Of a DNA stretch of 64,000 nucleotides, positions 11,963 through 26,985 are shown piece by piece. Position 1 is the stretch's first letter, and every line of letters begins with the position of its first letter. The DNA lies in contig NC_092087.1 in NCBI RefSeq assembly GCF_045679555.1, positions 21,133,925 through 21,197,924 on the forward strand, given 5' to 3'. The stretch is from Salvelinus alpinus. Its lineage: Eukaryota > Chordata > Actinopteri > Salmoniformes > Salmonidae. The position numbers were made by a program, and so were the translations under genes. The notes under the pieces are model-generated. The model did no database searches, was not told where the DNA came from, and was given only the letters and a program-made list of their open reading frames with translations.

Positions 11963-12508
11963 TACTGTATGATTTGTCTTTGTTACATAGTATAGTTTTT
12001 TCTTCTTTTTGTTCTGTTTAGTCACATGATTTCTCAATTTGCAGTAGGTTTGCCAATCGCTTATGCTGCCAGACTTATTTTCCATTCCTTTTGCCTCATC
12101 CCTCTCAACCACAACATTTTTCAATTCCTGAGCAATCCACAGGGATTTAACAGTTTTTACAGTCATATTCTTAATGGGTGAATGTTTATTAGTAACTGGA
12201 GTAAGCAATTTCATAAATGTGTCAAGTGCAGCGTCTGGTTGCTCTTAAATACACACCACAGACCAGCAAATATTATTTACATCATCAACATAGGAATCAG
12301 TACAAAACATCCTGCAGAACCTCTTATACACAATATTAGGTCCAGCCTTTTGAACTTTTGGTTTTCCTAGATATGGCTACCAAATTGTGATCACTACATC
12401 CGATGTATTTCGATACTGCTTTAAAGCAAAAGATGTGATCAATACATGTGGAGGATTTAATTCCTGTGCTGTTTGTAAATACCCTGGTTCAACAGCTTGG
12501 GTTGTATG

Positions 12509-13974
12509 TACAGTTGAAGTCAGAAGTTTACATACACCTTAGCCAAATACATTTAAACTCAGCTTTTCACAATTCCTGACATTTAATCCTCGTACAAATT
12601 CCCTGTCTTAGGTCAGTTAGGATCACCACTTTTTTTTAATAATGTGAAATGTCAGAATAATAGTAGAGAGAATTATTTATTTCAGCTTTTATTTCTTTCA
12701 TCACATTCACAAGTTGGGTTTACATTTTGGCCCATTTCTCCTGACAGAGCTGGTGTAACTGAGTCAGGTTTGTAGGCCTCCTTGCTCGCACAAGCTTTTT
12801 CAGTTCTGCACACACTTTTTCTATAGGATTGAGGTCAGGGCTTTGTGATGGCCACTCCAATACCTTAACTTTGTTGTCCTTATGCCATTTTGCCACAACT
12901 TTGGAAGTATGCTTGGGGTCATTGTCCATTTGGAAGACCCATTTGCAACCAAGCTTTAAGTTCCTGACTGATGTCTTGAGATGTTGCTTCAATATATCCA
13001 CATAATTTCCCTCCCTTATGATGCTATCTATTTTGTGAAGTAGACCTGTCCCTCCTGCAGCAAAGCACTCCCACAACATGATGCTGCCACCCCCGTGCTT
13101 CACGGTTGGGATGGTGTTCTTCGGCTTGCAAACCTCCCCCTTTTTCCTCCAAACATAACGATGGTCATTATGGCCAAACAATTCTATTTTTGTTTCATCA
13201 GACCAGAGGACATTTCTCCAAAAAGTACGATCTTTGTCCCTATGTGCAGTTGCAAACCGTAGTCTGGCTTTTTTATGGCTGTTTTGCAGCAGTGGCTTCT
13301 TCCTTGCCGAGCGGCCTTTCAGGTTATGTCGATATAGGACTCGTTTTACTGTAGATACTTTTGTACCTGTTTTCTTCCAGTATCTTCACAGGGTCCTTTG
13401 CTGTTGTTCTGGGATTGATTCGCACTTTTCGCACCAAAGTACGTTCATCTCTAGGAGACAGAACGCGTCTCCTTCCTGAGCGGTATGACAGCTGCGTGGT
13501 CCCATGGTGTTAATACTTGTGTACTATTGTTTGTACAGATGAACGTGGTACCTTCAGGCATTTGGAAATTGCTCCCAAGGATGAACCAGACTTGTGGAGG
13601 TCTACAATTTTCTTTCTGAGGTCTTGGCTGAGTTCTTGGCTGATTCCTTGAAATACATCCACAGATACACCTCCAATTGACTCAAATGATGTCAATTAGC
13701 CTATCAGAAGTTTCTGAAGCCATGACATTATTTTCTGGAATTTTCCAAGCTGTTTAAAGGCACAGTCAACTTAGTGAATGTAAACTCCTGACCCACTGGA
13801 ATTGTGATACAGTGAATTATAAGTGAAATAATCTGTATGTAAACAATTGTTGGAAAAATTACGTGTCATGTCCTAACCGACTTGCCAAAACTATAGTTTG
13901 TTAACAAGAAATTTGTGGAGTCGTTGAAAAACGAGTTTTAATGAAGTGTATGTAAACTTCAGACTGCAACTCTA
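12509..13974 (-). mobile_element. Sleeping Beauty-related (Tss) Tc1-like transposon, transposase on minus strand
   Basis: The left end reads TACAGTTGAAGTCAGAAGTT and the right end is the degenerate complement. Inner direct repeats of the IR/DR type (TTTACATACA-like) are visible near both ends, as in Sleeping Beauty-type elements. The minus-strand transposase has [20 protein letters not shown] (paired-like HTH), [43 protein letters not shown] (second catalytic Asp) and [11 protein letters not shown] (catalytic Glu). Frameshifts and stops separate the N-terminal from the C-terminal 153-aa open part. It lies in the 5' side of the LINE fragment. Confidence 0.9.
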
Positions 13975-14392
13975 TCTCCTCACAGTGTTATGCTTCTCAA
14001 CTCCAGTGAACTCTGGGTAGGTCTCAGAGGTTTCCAAGTCCTTGAGTTTACCCTGGGCAGAGAGGGAGGAGGAGAAAGAGAAAGGGAGGGAGAGACATTC
14101 TTCTGCAGCTGTCTTCCCCAGTCTCTCTCCGCTTCCTCCCTAGACACCAGCTGCACTAGAATATCACTACTGCTGTTCCAGCTGACACACAACTACACAA
14201 ACAATGGGCTCCCTATGTTCTGTATGTCTATACACCACAAACACACTCCCCTGATCTCAAATGCAGGTATCTGTCCCACGTGTGCTAGATCATGCCTGCT
14301 GCTAACCCTGCTCAGGTTAAAGCAACTGTAAGTCAGGATGGTAAGTCATCACGCCTCAGGGCAGCAGATCCTATCTCTGCTCAGGGAACAGT
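13975..14392. other. Intergenic stretch, no gene recognised
   Basis: Contains a purine-rich run (14,059-14,098, GA-rich) and no recognisable coding sequence. Confidence 0.5.
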
Positions 14393-14647
14393 CCCGCTGG
14401 GCACAGACCTCAGTTCAACATGTAGTTTTGATTTGCATATGGTTGAGTTATCAACTAATGTGAATTCAATGTGAAATCATCAAAACAATGTTGGTTAAAA
14501 ATTTGGTGAAAAAAAACGAAATTCCCTCACGTTGATGAATTTCTTTCAAATCCAATCTGTTTTTCACGTTGATTCATCATCACATTACATTTTTTTGTTG
14601 AAATAACATGGAAACAACATTGATTCAACCAGTTTTTGCCCAGTGGG
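14393..14647. repeat. MITE-like repeat with inverted CCC(G/A)CTGGGCA ends
   Basis: The left end CCCGCTGGGCACAGACCTC and the complement of the right end (CCCACTGGGCAAAAACTGG) form a terminal inverted repeat. Inside are GTTGATTCA-type repeats in both orientations. A second copy without its left end lies at 42,832-43,019. No coding capacity is seen. No convincing target duplication is visible. The segment 14,648-15,298 next to it has no recognisable feature. Confidence 0.6.
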
Positions 14648-15298
14648 ATACTCATTATAGTTGATGAGTGGATAGCTGGAAACTTGGAGTACATTGTTCA
14701 TGAGATCAGGTATAACCTTCCCATGAGTAATATAGGGTAGAGATATCTCCTCTGCAGGTTAAAGTGGTCTCATCAGGATATAATAGACTGACAGGATTGT
14801 TATGGTCATCATCTCTGTGTTGTACAGTGAACAGCACGCTTTACCTTGAGAGACCCCATAGCACAAAGCTGGTGAATGACAGATTGTTTGTTTGAGTGAT
14901 GATGAGGCTAACCAGCTTAACCATCCCAAAGCCTCTCAGGCAAGCCAAGCATGCCGGGGGCATGATGGGTCAACGGATGCACAGCCATCTCACAGGGTTG
15001 AAGTGTGCCTGGATTAGCTGACACTTAATGAATGTTGCGTTATGCTGAATTACTACCTTTCATGCCAATGACTGAGTTGTTGCATCAAAGAGAACAAGAG
15101 ACAGATGTAATCTTCAAACCAGTAACAGCACATGAGGAAAACACAGTGTGTCAAAATGCTAAATACAAACTACATGCCAGCCAACTGTGGTCAAATGTAT
15201 TCATACAGGAAAGTAAAAGACACCTGTTGGTGTGGACAGTGATGACCAATTAGAAAACACTGTTGAATCCCAGTTGAAATTATTCATCCTTGTCTCAG

Positions 15299-15855
15299 AG
15301 TAGACATAACATAGTAAACGTAAATCCGGGACATTCAAATTAGTATGATATGTTACGTTTGGTATGGTTACATAAGACAGAAGGTTACTTTTCAAAAACC
15401 GAAAGTAGGGTGGTTGGTCGTGGTGGATGGATTGGTGGGCGTATAACGCGAACGTCACGCAACCCGAAGGTTGCGTGCTTGAATCTCATCATGGGTAACT
15501 AGCATTTTAGCTATTTAACTTAACTTAACTTTGCAACTACTTACTACTTTTTACCTACTTTGCAACTACTTAGCATGTTAGCTAACCCTTACCCTAACAC
15601 TAACCCTGTAACCTAACTGCTAACCTAACCTTAACCCCTAACCCCTAGTCTAGCTAACATTAGCCACCGAGCTAGCGTTAGCCATCTAGCTAATATTAGC
15701 CACAAGAAATTCATAACAGATTGTAAGAATTGCAATTCGTAATATATCATACAAAATGGATGATGGAAATCCTCAAATGAATACATACCATATGAAGCGT
15801 AACATATCATTCTAATTGTGTCCCAGATTTACATTTAATATGTTACGTCTACCCT
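15299..15855. repeat. Foldback repeat with about 65-bp inverted ends
   Basis: The left arm (15,299-15,365, containing TAGTATGATATGTTACG) is complementary with few mismatches to the right arm (about 15,790-15,855, containing CGTAACATATCATTCTA). The centre has a tRNA-like B-box (GGTTGCGTGCTTGAATCTC, 15,467-15,485) and a run of TTAGC/CTAACC units at 15,570-15,700. It resembles a non-autonomous element that has picked up a tRNA-derived segment. Family not identified. Confidence 0.6.
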
Positions 15856-17033
15856 TAAGTCCAGGTTGAAATATTCCAAACACACTACAACAAAGATACA
15901 TGTGTTTTTGAGAGTCTCTGCAGCACAAAGGATGTTTCCTCACCAGGCTCCTTGCCAGAGTAATGCGTCTGTTCTTAAAGCCTCACACTTCACGTCTGTT
16001 CAGATCAGGAGGCAATAGACCAAAGACACACGCCTGTTGGGTGAGCTGCTGCACACAACAGACACTTATGTTTGTGTGGATAAGTACAACAGCTGCAGGG
16101 GAGAGAGAGAGAACAAGGGCCTCCACTGTGTTTTCTGCTCTGAGACTAGACTTTACTTGAGTTTACTGCTGCTGGGCCGTGTGCGTTTGTGTGCTCCCAG
16201 GTTGATCAATGTAGTCTGCATGAAGGAAGAGTACTGCAGGAGGGGACATGAATCAGTTCTCTGAGAGCTCAAATAAGGCTTTGCAGCTGAACTTAAACTT
16301 AAAGCACTGCACCTGAGGTCATCAGCTCCTGCCCTCTACTTTGTCTTTATCTCTCTCTCTCCTCCATATGCACACACACTCCCAAAGACTATTGTTATGT
16401 AAATCAAAAACCTTTCTTAAAAACTTTATGTGCAAGACGTCTAAGTGGACAGTGCAATAGAGAGAGCCCACTTTGGGATTTGTAATACGTTTCCAATGTG
16501 AGCCTGGTTGAAGTAGCTGACACCGCAATCCAGAGAAGGTTTAGGGGTTGGGAAGTGAGTGACTGCAGATGAATCCACTCTGTCACTGACTGTGCAGTAC
16601 TCTGCTCTTCACTATAATCTACTGCATCCTATTGATTAGCATTGGGACAAGTGGGGAGGGAGAATTAGGTCATCCATAACCTTGGAGGTACTATGGAGAT
16701 GAAATAGTGTGAGGTGCTGAGTGAATGCTGATGGACATAGGTTAGTACCCCTTATTCCTTTGAAGTTCTAAATCATATACTTGTTTAAAGACCATTTGAT
16801 TTGATTATGAAATACACCACATTAAAGTTCTACATCTCTCTCATATGCACCAGAACACAAAGCATTGGCTTGGTTCTTTAGTGTGGTTCTTATTTTATTA
16901 GAGTGAAATGTAGGGCTACTTTCCATCCAATGTTGTAGTTAAATACACCTTTGCATTTAGTGAGGAAAAACACCCTGTACAAAACAAAAGACTTGAAACT
17001 CTCTTGCCTTCAGAATAGTTTGGCAGTGATATA
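15856..17033. other. Intergenic stretch, no gene recognised
   Basis: No coding family, element end or tandem array is recognisable. A short CT-rich tract lies at 16,346-16,362. Confidence 0.45.
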
Positions 17034-17926
17034 TTTATTTTACACAATAGTTAATAATCCACAGTGATTTCACAACCTCTCATTCATAGGCAAGCGTCAG
17101 TTTCTCTTAATTGAAAATAACGAAGCATAAATTAAATAATTCAGATCTTTTGTTGAGGACGGTAACCAATAAAGTAGTAAAGCTTAGAAATAAAGGTAGT
17201 AAAGTTCTACTCTCCACAAATCAGCATTTTCACATTACAATGTTTGTATACACTTCAGAGAGAGAATCCACAGCATTTAAAAAACCTAATTCACTACTGC
17301 TTCATTTGTGAGATAACTGAATTCATTCATCGAACAACAAAACATAGTTCCGTTTGTTTATTTATTTTCTCAAACCAAGTGACCTCAATCTGTCAGGTCA
17401 CAGATGTGCTTTGAACACCACAATGTTTTCACTCTTGTTATATTTACAAAAGTCACAAAGCATGAATAGGTTGTGTAAATATTGCATATGGGATTTGGAA
17501 ACATTTGCCCACCTACACACACAAATACATTCAACAAGGAATACTAATTTGCAACTTGTTTGCAACATTGCATAGCAAGGATGTGAGCCAGTATCGAGAT
17601 GCTGTCATCACTACTTGAAAGAAGTGGGTGGAGTAACAAATATTCTGAAGTTAAACTAAAGCTTGGGTTTTCAACACATGTTCTTTAGACTAAACCAACA
17701 AACACACATACACCTGCATGCGAGATAGGCTATACGGTTTGTAGCTGAAGTGTTCAAACATGTATTACAATGATTTCTATCCAACATTGACTGAATGCAT
17801 TGAGACTGCACATTAAAGAGGGTGTGCAAAGGAACGCGTTCCCATTAATCAGAGGCCAGGGATGTTGATAGGGGACCTATGACAACACAGGGACTGTGGC
17901 GTGTGTGTTTGTTTTCTGTGTAGAGT
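17034..17926 (-). other. Inferred 3' UTR of arl6ip5 with candidate poly(A) signal at 17,034-17,039
   Basis: Reading the minus strand from the arl6ip5 stop (17,927), an AATAAA occurs at 17,034-17,039, giving a UTR of about 0.9 kb. A nearer alternative with AAATAAATA lies at about 17,356-17,366. The sequence appears free of recognisable transposons. The end is a prediction. Confidence 0.4.
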
Positions 17927-20900
17927 TCATCCTTCCTTGGGTTTCCCCTCTAGGAACTCCTGGATCTTCTGCAGGCTCTCTTCCTGCTGGCCCAGCGCCT
18001 CCAGTAGAATACCCATTGGTGACTTCTTCAGCCCCGCCCCCTCTATCTTATTCTCCAGTTTATTTTTCATGTTGCGAAGGCGAAGTGAGGCGTGTGCAAA
18101 GATCACTGAAGTCAAAATATATAGAAGCAGATTAATACCCTTACTTTGCACTAATGTAAAAACACCAATGTAAGTAATACCTCCAGGATATTTTCAAATT
18201 GGAATAACTTAAATTCAAGTTTGCCTATTTATTTACCAATGGCATAATTGTGGTGTAGCTTGAAGAAACATTTAATACCAAACCGTTCAACTTACAGAGA
18301 ATAGGAAATGTGATCCCAAACATGAAGACCATAACGCCATCGAAGAGAGACATAAGAAAGTAGCTGGCTACCATCACTGCCATGACAAATAATGTGGGGT
18401 TCTGCCTCTTAAAGTCTTTGATCATGGCCTTATTCTCTCCAGCCCAAACTGAGCCCAGGAAGACCAGCGACACCACTGCCATGCCCATGAACATCCCCAT
18501 AGGGTTGAGGAACCTGCAGGGAAACACACACACCACAACATAATGAGACGGCTGGGTGGGTGGAACAGTTGATATTTCATGTAGTCATGGATACCATCTA
18601 GTGGTGATAGGTTGTCAACACATCAACATGACTTTTTAGCCCAAATGCAAATATTTATACAAAAGATGTTTCATTAACAACCACAATGAGAGCAATTTCA
18701 AAGATTATGATGACATGTTACAAAAGTGAATCTACAAAATAATAACCCACTGAAGGATGAGTGGGACATTTACACAGCAAGTAGTTTTGACATAGCCCTA
18801 TGGTGCATTGTTAGGAATGTTATCATTTCCAATGGTTTGTCTCAAACTTCATTCAAGAGAGTTGTTTTAGATAATATGACTCCTGGACGTTATGTCTTCA
18901 GACTCCAATAGTGAACTTTGCCCAACCTCCAGTGAATAACAACAGATGTTTCTCATATCCCTGTTATCTAGAACAGCAGCTGATAAGTGAGCAGGAATTA
19001 GGGGCCTAGTAGTTGACCACCATAGCAGCGGTGTGTCATCATAACCAAGTAGGCCTAGCCAAAAGATGACAATTTTTAAAGTAAAAACCCTTCCGCCATA
19101 GTGATTTTGGTGATCAATTGTTAGTTATGCAGTCATGACAGGATACCACCATTTGTGAAATTTCACATTGTAAATCTGAGCAATTCTAGAAACAAATTAA
19201 CGAATTAGACACTAGCAAGGGTTTATATGAATTTTCTAAAAGCATTGTGAAATGAAATAAATTAAATGTTAATGTGATAACATACATAGACAAGCATTGC
19301 ATTATCTAGCTAAATGGCTGTTTGAATTTAAACAATGCAGCCCCGGCTTTCATCTGTCGGGAATAACTACAACAAGGACTGCATGCTGCATCCAGAGATG
19401 AACCACTGACAAGATGTGGTGGCTTTTTGTGTGCTTTTCAGCAGCCATTACATCACCCAGGTGGGTGCTACATGTTTGGCAATAGAGGACCAGCACCTAC
19501 GGAGGAGCGACGTTTGGAGGAACTGACCGCCAAAGCAGGTGTGGTGCACTGATGAAGAGCTCTGGGCCTGTTTGTCAGACTGTCTTTGTTTCTCTCTGGC
19601 TGTACCATCGATGCCCCTTCCGCTGAAGCTACACTGCATTTCCAATCCAAGCTGCCTCAACTCCCAGCCTTTCCAACATCCGAAGCCAATTAGAGACATT
19701 CAATCTTCAACTTCATCATCTCAATTTCAAAGTGTTGTTTCTTCACTTTTTGTGCGCTTTTACATTATGTTCTGTAATGAAAAGTGCTCTACAAGTTAAA
19801 TTACTATTATTATTTTCATGAAGAGCTTCAGCAGGATGCAAGACATGAGTCTCTCAACCTGTGAAGCGTGCCCACATCCTCTACGCTCAAAATTAGTCTG
19901 GAGGTTTCGGTTGACCAATCATGCGCTCTGTCTCCCTTGGCATTAGTCATAAATAGGCCTAGCAAGGTGCCAACCTTCAGATATGGCAATGGAAAGAGAA
20001 AGCTTATTTAGGTGAACTGTAAGACAGTATAAAGCATCAACATCATGCATAGTAGCCACATAGTGCCATAACAGCTGCTATGGGCAGCTCCTATGTTTAG
20101 ACTTTAAAGTGAGTCCCTGCATCCATAATTAGCTAATGAGACCCAGCTTTAATTTCAGGCATTAGTTAAAGGTAAAATCTGGGATCTGAGAATCTGTTTA
20201 ATGGCCATTGATAAAATTATTCTTTAAGAACTTATAAATGGCTCAGCTCAATAGCACAACTGTTTTACCCTATCATAACCCAAACTATACTCCATTGTTC
20301 ATACACACAAACAAGAAAAACCTAACAATGTATAACAAAACAAGGAGCGGGCTGTCATTTAGCTGAAAAACGAATCCAAGATTGTAGTTTTAATTGATGT
20401 TAACTGTTATAACTAGTAATGGTGAACTACAGTAAATCAGATTTCCCAACACTTAAAGCTGCAATATGTAACTTTTTGAGCGACCGACCAGATTCACATA
20501 AAAATGTAAGTTATAGAGCAAGTCTAAAAAGCAGTATATCTATTAAATGTTCACTATTTATATGCTTCCCGTTCTTACGTTTAGTTTGTCTTTTTACTTT
20601 CGATTTTGTACACTAGTTCCAAACAGCTGAAAATACTATTTCCTGGTATTGAAAATATATTGTACTGCAGTTTTGAAGGTACAATGATTCTCGACACTAT
20701 ACATTGCTTGTTTAATCACATAAACTGAAATTAGGCAAACTATTAGAATTTTAGCAAACAGGAAATGGCTTAGTGATTTCTGCTTATTGCACATTTAATA
20801 TACCACCCAGCCCATTTTAACCTAAGTGTAGTATGGCACACCAGATATTTTATGTTCTCGATACAAATTGTGGACAGTGTCTCATGCTACTTACCCAACA

Positions 20901-21073
20901 ACAAGGAAAACAATGATAGCCATTGCAAAATAGTTTGTCTGATAGTAAAGCAAGTTGTTGACAACCCTGTTGTTCCATCTAGGTAAATCTCTCGCGTCTG
21001 GTTTAGCAAATCGGTCAGAACCTGGGAAGAAATCGTCCCAGGGTTTCAGCGGTGTGAGTTCTACCCTAGCCAT
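17927..21073 (-). CDS. arl6ip5: ADP-ribosylation factor-like 6 interacting protein 5 (PRA1 family protein 3)
   Basis: Three coding exons on the minus strand: 21,073-20,895, 18,513-18,296 and 18,105-17,927, with GT/AG sites (GG|GTAAGT, CTGCAG|G, CT|GTAAGT, TTCAG|TG) and matching phases. The product is 191 aa, near the 188 aa of human. It starts [20 protein letters not shown] and has [18 protein letters not shown], a PRA1 signature. Hydrophobic membrane segments follow in two pairs (end of exon 1 to exon 2; [20 protein letters not shown] to [13 protein letters not shown]). A charged cytosolic tail contains [15 protein letters not shown] and ends GKPKEG. The protein is an ER membrane protein of the PRA1 family (JWA/GTRAP3-18); the mammalian form modulates the glutamate transporter EAAC1. 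It is divergently arranged with trnt1. The frame is intact. The 2.4-kb intron 1 holds two repeats. Confidence 0.95.
19380..19815 (+). repeat. Degraded retroposon fragment in arl6ip5 intron 1
   Basis: TCACCCAGGTGGGTGCTACA and the tail GAAAAGTGCTCTACAAGTTA followed by ATTATTATT resemble the body and 3' tail of a widespread fish retroposon. The internal sequence is decayed. Boundaries are approximate. Confidence 0.4.
20453..20799. repeat. MITE-like repeat in arl6ip5 intron 1
   Basis: It begins TTAAAGCTGCAATA and ends with the near-complement TATTGCACATTTAA, an imperfect terminal inverted repeat (12 of 14). The internal sequence is one I recognise as a frequent non-coding salmonid repeat. No ORF. 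It sits about 100 bp from the exon 1 donor. Confidence 0.6.
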
Positions 21074-22066
21074 GTGGCTACTATGTGAAGAGTGTAAAAT
21101 ATAATGACTCGGCTTGTTGTAGGCTACTGCAAACAGAAGCTCAGATTCAACAGTCACTAAATAAAAAAAAATCAGTTTCTCGCGATAGCTTTCGAAGTAC
21201 CACCCTGAAGAACTCATAGATCAATGAATGGTCTGATCAAAGATGGAACAGAGGCTACGGAGTCATTTATCCAGCGTGCTGAAAATGCGTTTTATAATCT
21301 CTCTGATAACAGTTAATTGATTTTAGAGTAATCTATTGAATCAATTTAAAATAGTTATCAACCATACATATATTTACAGTATTTTCATCTCTCTCTCAAG
21401 TGGAATTATGGCATTAGTACTTAGTTTAGGGAAATGTTCTACGCTGCTAGACATTGCGCAACTGTAGTAACAAAGTGACTGAGGCCAACAGTGTCAAATA
21501 AATTGCAACAGAGTAACAGTAATTCAAAAAATTATTCGCATGAAATCGCGCGTTGTTTCTTCTGTACCCCGCCCTTTTTATGACGAATCACACTCTAATT
21601 GGTCACAGTCAGCGACTTCCTGCGGTGAAAGTAAGTACACTTCCTGCTGTCGCAGAACACGTATGGAACGGGAATAATGTTTCTACCAACATCCCCAAAG
21701 AAGGGAAATTATTCATAATTTATTGCAGGTCTGTCCATATGAGATTAATAGCCAGCTGCATGATGATACAATTGTACTTTACCATATGTACTTTTTAAAT
21801 ATATGTCGCTTACAAGAGCCAATATGATTGCTTCAGTTTGCTAAATTAACTAGCAATAGCTAGTGGAACATGGAATCCAATTTCTGTCCTAACTAGCTAC
21901 TAGCTGTAATGATAATATTACGATAGTTGTTTTGTCTCTAAACTAGCTGAATGTGTGTGGCAACCCCCACAAGTTAAGCAATTGCACATCAATAGTTAAC
22001 GTTAGCTAGCTAACCACAGCTAGCTATAGCTAACATTGACTTGCTCTGCTCAACGACAGTATCTAG
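21074..22066. promoter_or_regulatory. Shared head-to-head promoter region of arl6ip5 and trnt1
   Basis: The two start codons are 993 bp apart on opposite strands. The region near the centre has a GC box CCCCGCCC (21,567-21,574), an inverted CCAAT box ATTGG (21,598-21,602) and two ETS-like ACTTCCTG sites (about 21,615 and 21,639). No TATA box fits either gene. This is a usual layout for paired housekeeping genes. A GTAAGT at 21,631 and an ACGACAG acceptor just before the trnt1 ATG suggest a non-coding first exon of trnt1, as an inference. Confidence 0.55.
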
Positions 22067-25200
<3,134 letters not shown>

Positions 25201-25655
25201 TTCCAGTGTGTAGCAGGTGTTACCCCCCTCATACACCTCTGTTGTTTTCCAGACTGAGTGTTGAATATGAGAAAGAAACCCCACAAGGACTGAATCATAT
25301 TTACTTTGTTTAACTAATTTAGCCCAGTGCAGCACTTAGAGTTTTGGTATTATGCTCTCAACTGCACAGCTGTCCTATGAAGAAAGTTTGTAATCAACCT
25401 AAGCCACTGCAGTATCTCAACATCTGTGGCATTATTGATATCAGAACTATTATTTTGTACATTTCCTGCCCCGAAATGCCTTTGAGATTGGCCAATCTGC
25501 TGTTGGGATTGTAGTTGGGATTCAGTCAAACTGGATATTTTGCCAATTCTCAATGGTGATTTGAGCAATGAAAGGCTAATGAGCAATGTGGAATTGTTTG
25601 GAATGCCCTATAATCATATCTCAGACAGCCGGTCTTTGACCAATATAGTGAACCG

Positions 25656-25661
25656 AATAAA
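25656..25661 (+). terminator. Candidate poly(A) signal of trnt1
   Basis: AATAAA lies 456 bp after the trnt1 stop. It is the first canonical hexamer on the plus strand downstream of the gene that I found. Activity is inferred. Confidence 0.5.
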
Positions 25662-25971
25662 TCTGTATTTCATGGGCTGAGAAAAAACATGACTCCAGGA
25701 ATTTAGAATTTTGTTTTGACAACTCATCAAATGGCTTGAGGGTGAAATCAGCTTGTGTATAGTGTGGTTTCTTTGTGTGTTTTCTCTTATTAAATATTTA
25801 GTCTATTTAATGTTTCATAGATAAAGCAGGTGGTGTGTAAAAAGTTAGACTATAGCCTAACTTTGAAAGGATGATACTTAAGTGACACAAATAATAAAGC
25901 ACAAGCTTGACTTTAACAAAATACAAATGAACAAAATACAAATGGTATTCTACTTAATTTTGATATTCATA

Positions 25972-26453
25972 TACAGTGGGGAGAACAAGTATTGGATACA
26001 CTGCCGATTTTGCAGGTTTTCCTACTTACAAAGCATGTAGAGGTCTGTAATATTTATCATAGGTACACTTCAACTGTGAGAGATTGAGTGTGTGGACAAT
26101 CTGTTTGATTGAGTGTGTGGACAGGTGTCTTTTATACAGGTAACGAGTTCAAACAGGTGCAGTTAATACAGGTAATGAGTGGAGAACAGGAGGGCTTCTT
26201 AAAGAAAAACTAACAGGTCTGTGAGAGTCGGAATTCTTACTGGTTGGTAGGTGATCAAATACTTATGTCATGCAATAAAATGGAAATGAATTACTTAAAA
26301 ATCATACAATGTGATTTTCTGGATTTTTGTTTTAGATTCCGTCTCTCACAGTTGAAGTGTACCTATGATAAGAATTGCAGACCTCTACATGCTTTGTAAG
26401 TAGGAAAACCTGCAAAATCGGCAGTGTATCCAATACTTGTTCTCCCCACTGTA
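25972..26453. mobile_element. MITE of Tc1/mariner type with long inverted repeats
   Basis: TA-flanked ends read CAGTGGGGAGAACAAGTATT on the left and its complement on the right. The inverted repeats extend for about 110 bp with few mismatches (including TTTGCAGGTTTTCCTACTTA and its complement). The 480-bp unit has no transposase. A single-ended relative is at 41,994-42,163. It lies between trnt1 and the receptor promoter. Confidence 0.85.
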
Positions 26454-26620
26454 TATATGCTACTTACTGTGTGATGCCTATGAGTCCTATCATGTTGTAC
26501 TATTGCATGCCACTTTCTGCCTTTTGCAGTGAATCCTGAGTACCGGTATAACCTTTCCAGATGTATAATTTATTTATAAAATGTATAGAAGGCGTTGTTA
26601 TTGTAAAGATGCAGAAGCAT

Positions 26621-26985
26621 AGCCCCGCCCTCCTGCTGCGCATCCAATATATAAATAATTTGAGGCTGCCGACGCTCCTCTATTCACATCGTTGCACGCA
26701 CTTGGTGACATCCATCTCCAAAGTTTTCGCGCGTCAAGGCGCTTTCTATGTCTATCCTTTAAACAATTGCTGTAGAACAGTTAACGTCTTTAGTCTTTAA
26801 TAATTATGTGTACATTTTCATAAGGACATTTCTTTTTCAGTTGCATACATTTTCCAAGGCAGATTTGGGGGTTTGTGATATGCTGTGCAGTTGATAGGTT
26901 ATATTTTAACTATTTGTGAACATTAGCTTAAGGACCGAATAATTTGAGTTTTTATCATAAAATTGTGTTATTTTGTAGCGAAATT
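26621..26985 (+). promoter_or_regulatory. Promoter and 5' UTR of the V2-type vasotocin receptor
   Basis: A GC box CCCCGCCC (26,623-26,630), a CCAAT box (26,644-26,648) and an overlapping TATATAAA box (26,648-26,655) lie in order. Transcription would start near 26,680, giving a 5' UTR of about 300 nt if unspliced. That UTR has short upstream ATGs with early stops, for example ATG at 26,748 (four codons) and at 26,805 (five codons). These could damp translation. All of this is inferred from motif spacing. Confidence 0.5.

Larger units (their letters stand above)
9498..12508 (-). mobile_element. LINE (L2/CR1-like) fragment on minus strand, split by a Tc1-like element
   Basis: Two blocks, 11,963-12,508 and 9,498-10,279, read as one LINE ORF2 on the minus strand. 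The first gives SDWQTYCKLRNHVTKQNKKK, the linker region before RT. The second begins SKKLWSSLNYILGKKANSAP and continues through SFIESDGSFITIPIDIANYF. The RT box LLDFSAAFDIIDH lies near 9,580. The Tc1-like element at 10,280-11,962 sits exactly between the blocks. Several stops occur, so the copy is dead. The 5' side is bounded by the Tss element at 12,509. Confidence 0.8.

Noticed and set aside
26944-26985. Upstream start for the receptor
   Set aside because: It would need a TTG start; the first ATG in frame is at 26,986 and gives a normal N-terminus with glycosylation sites.
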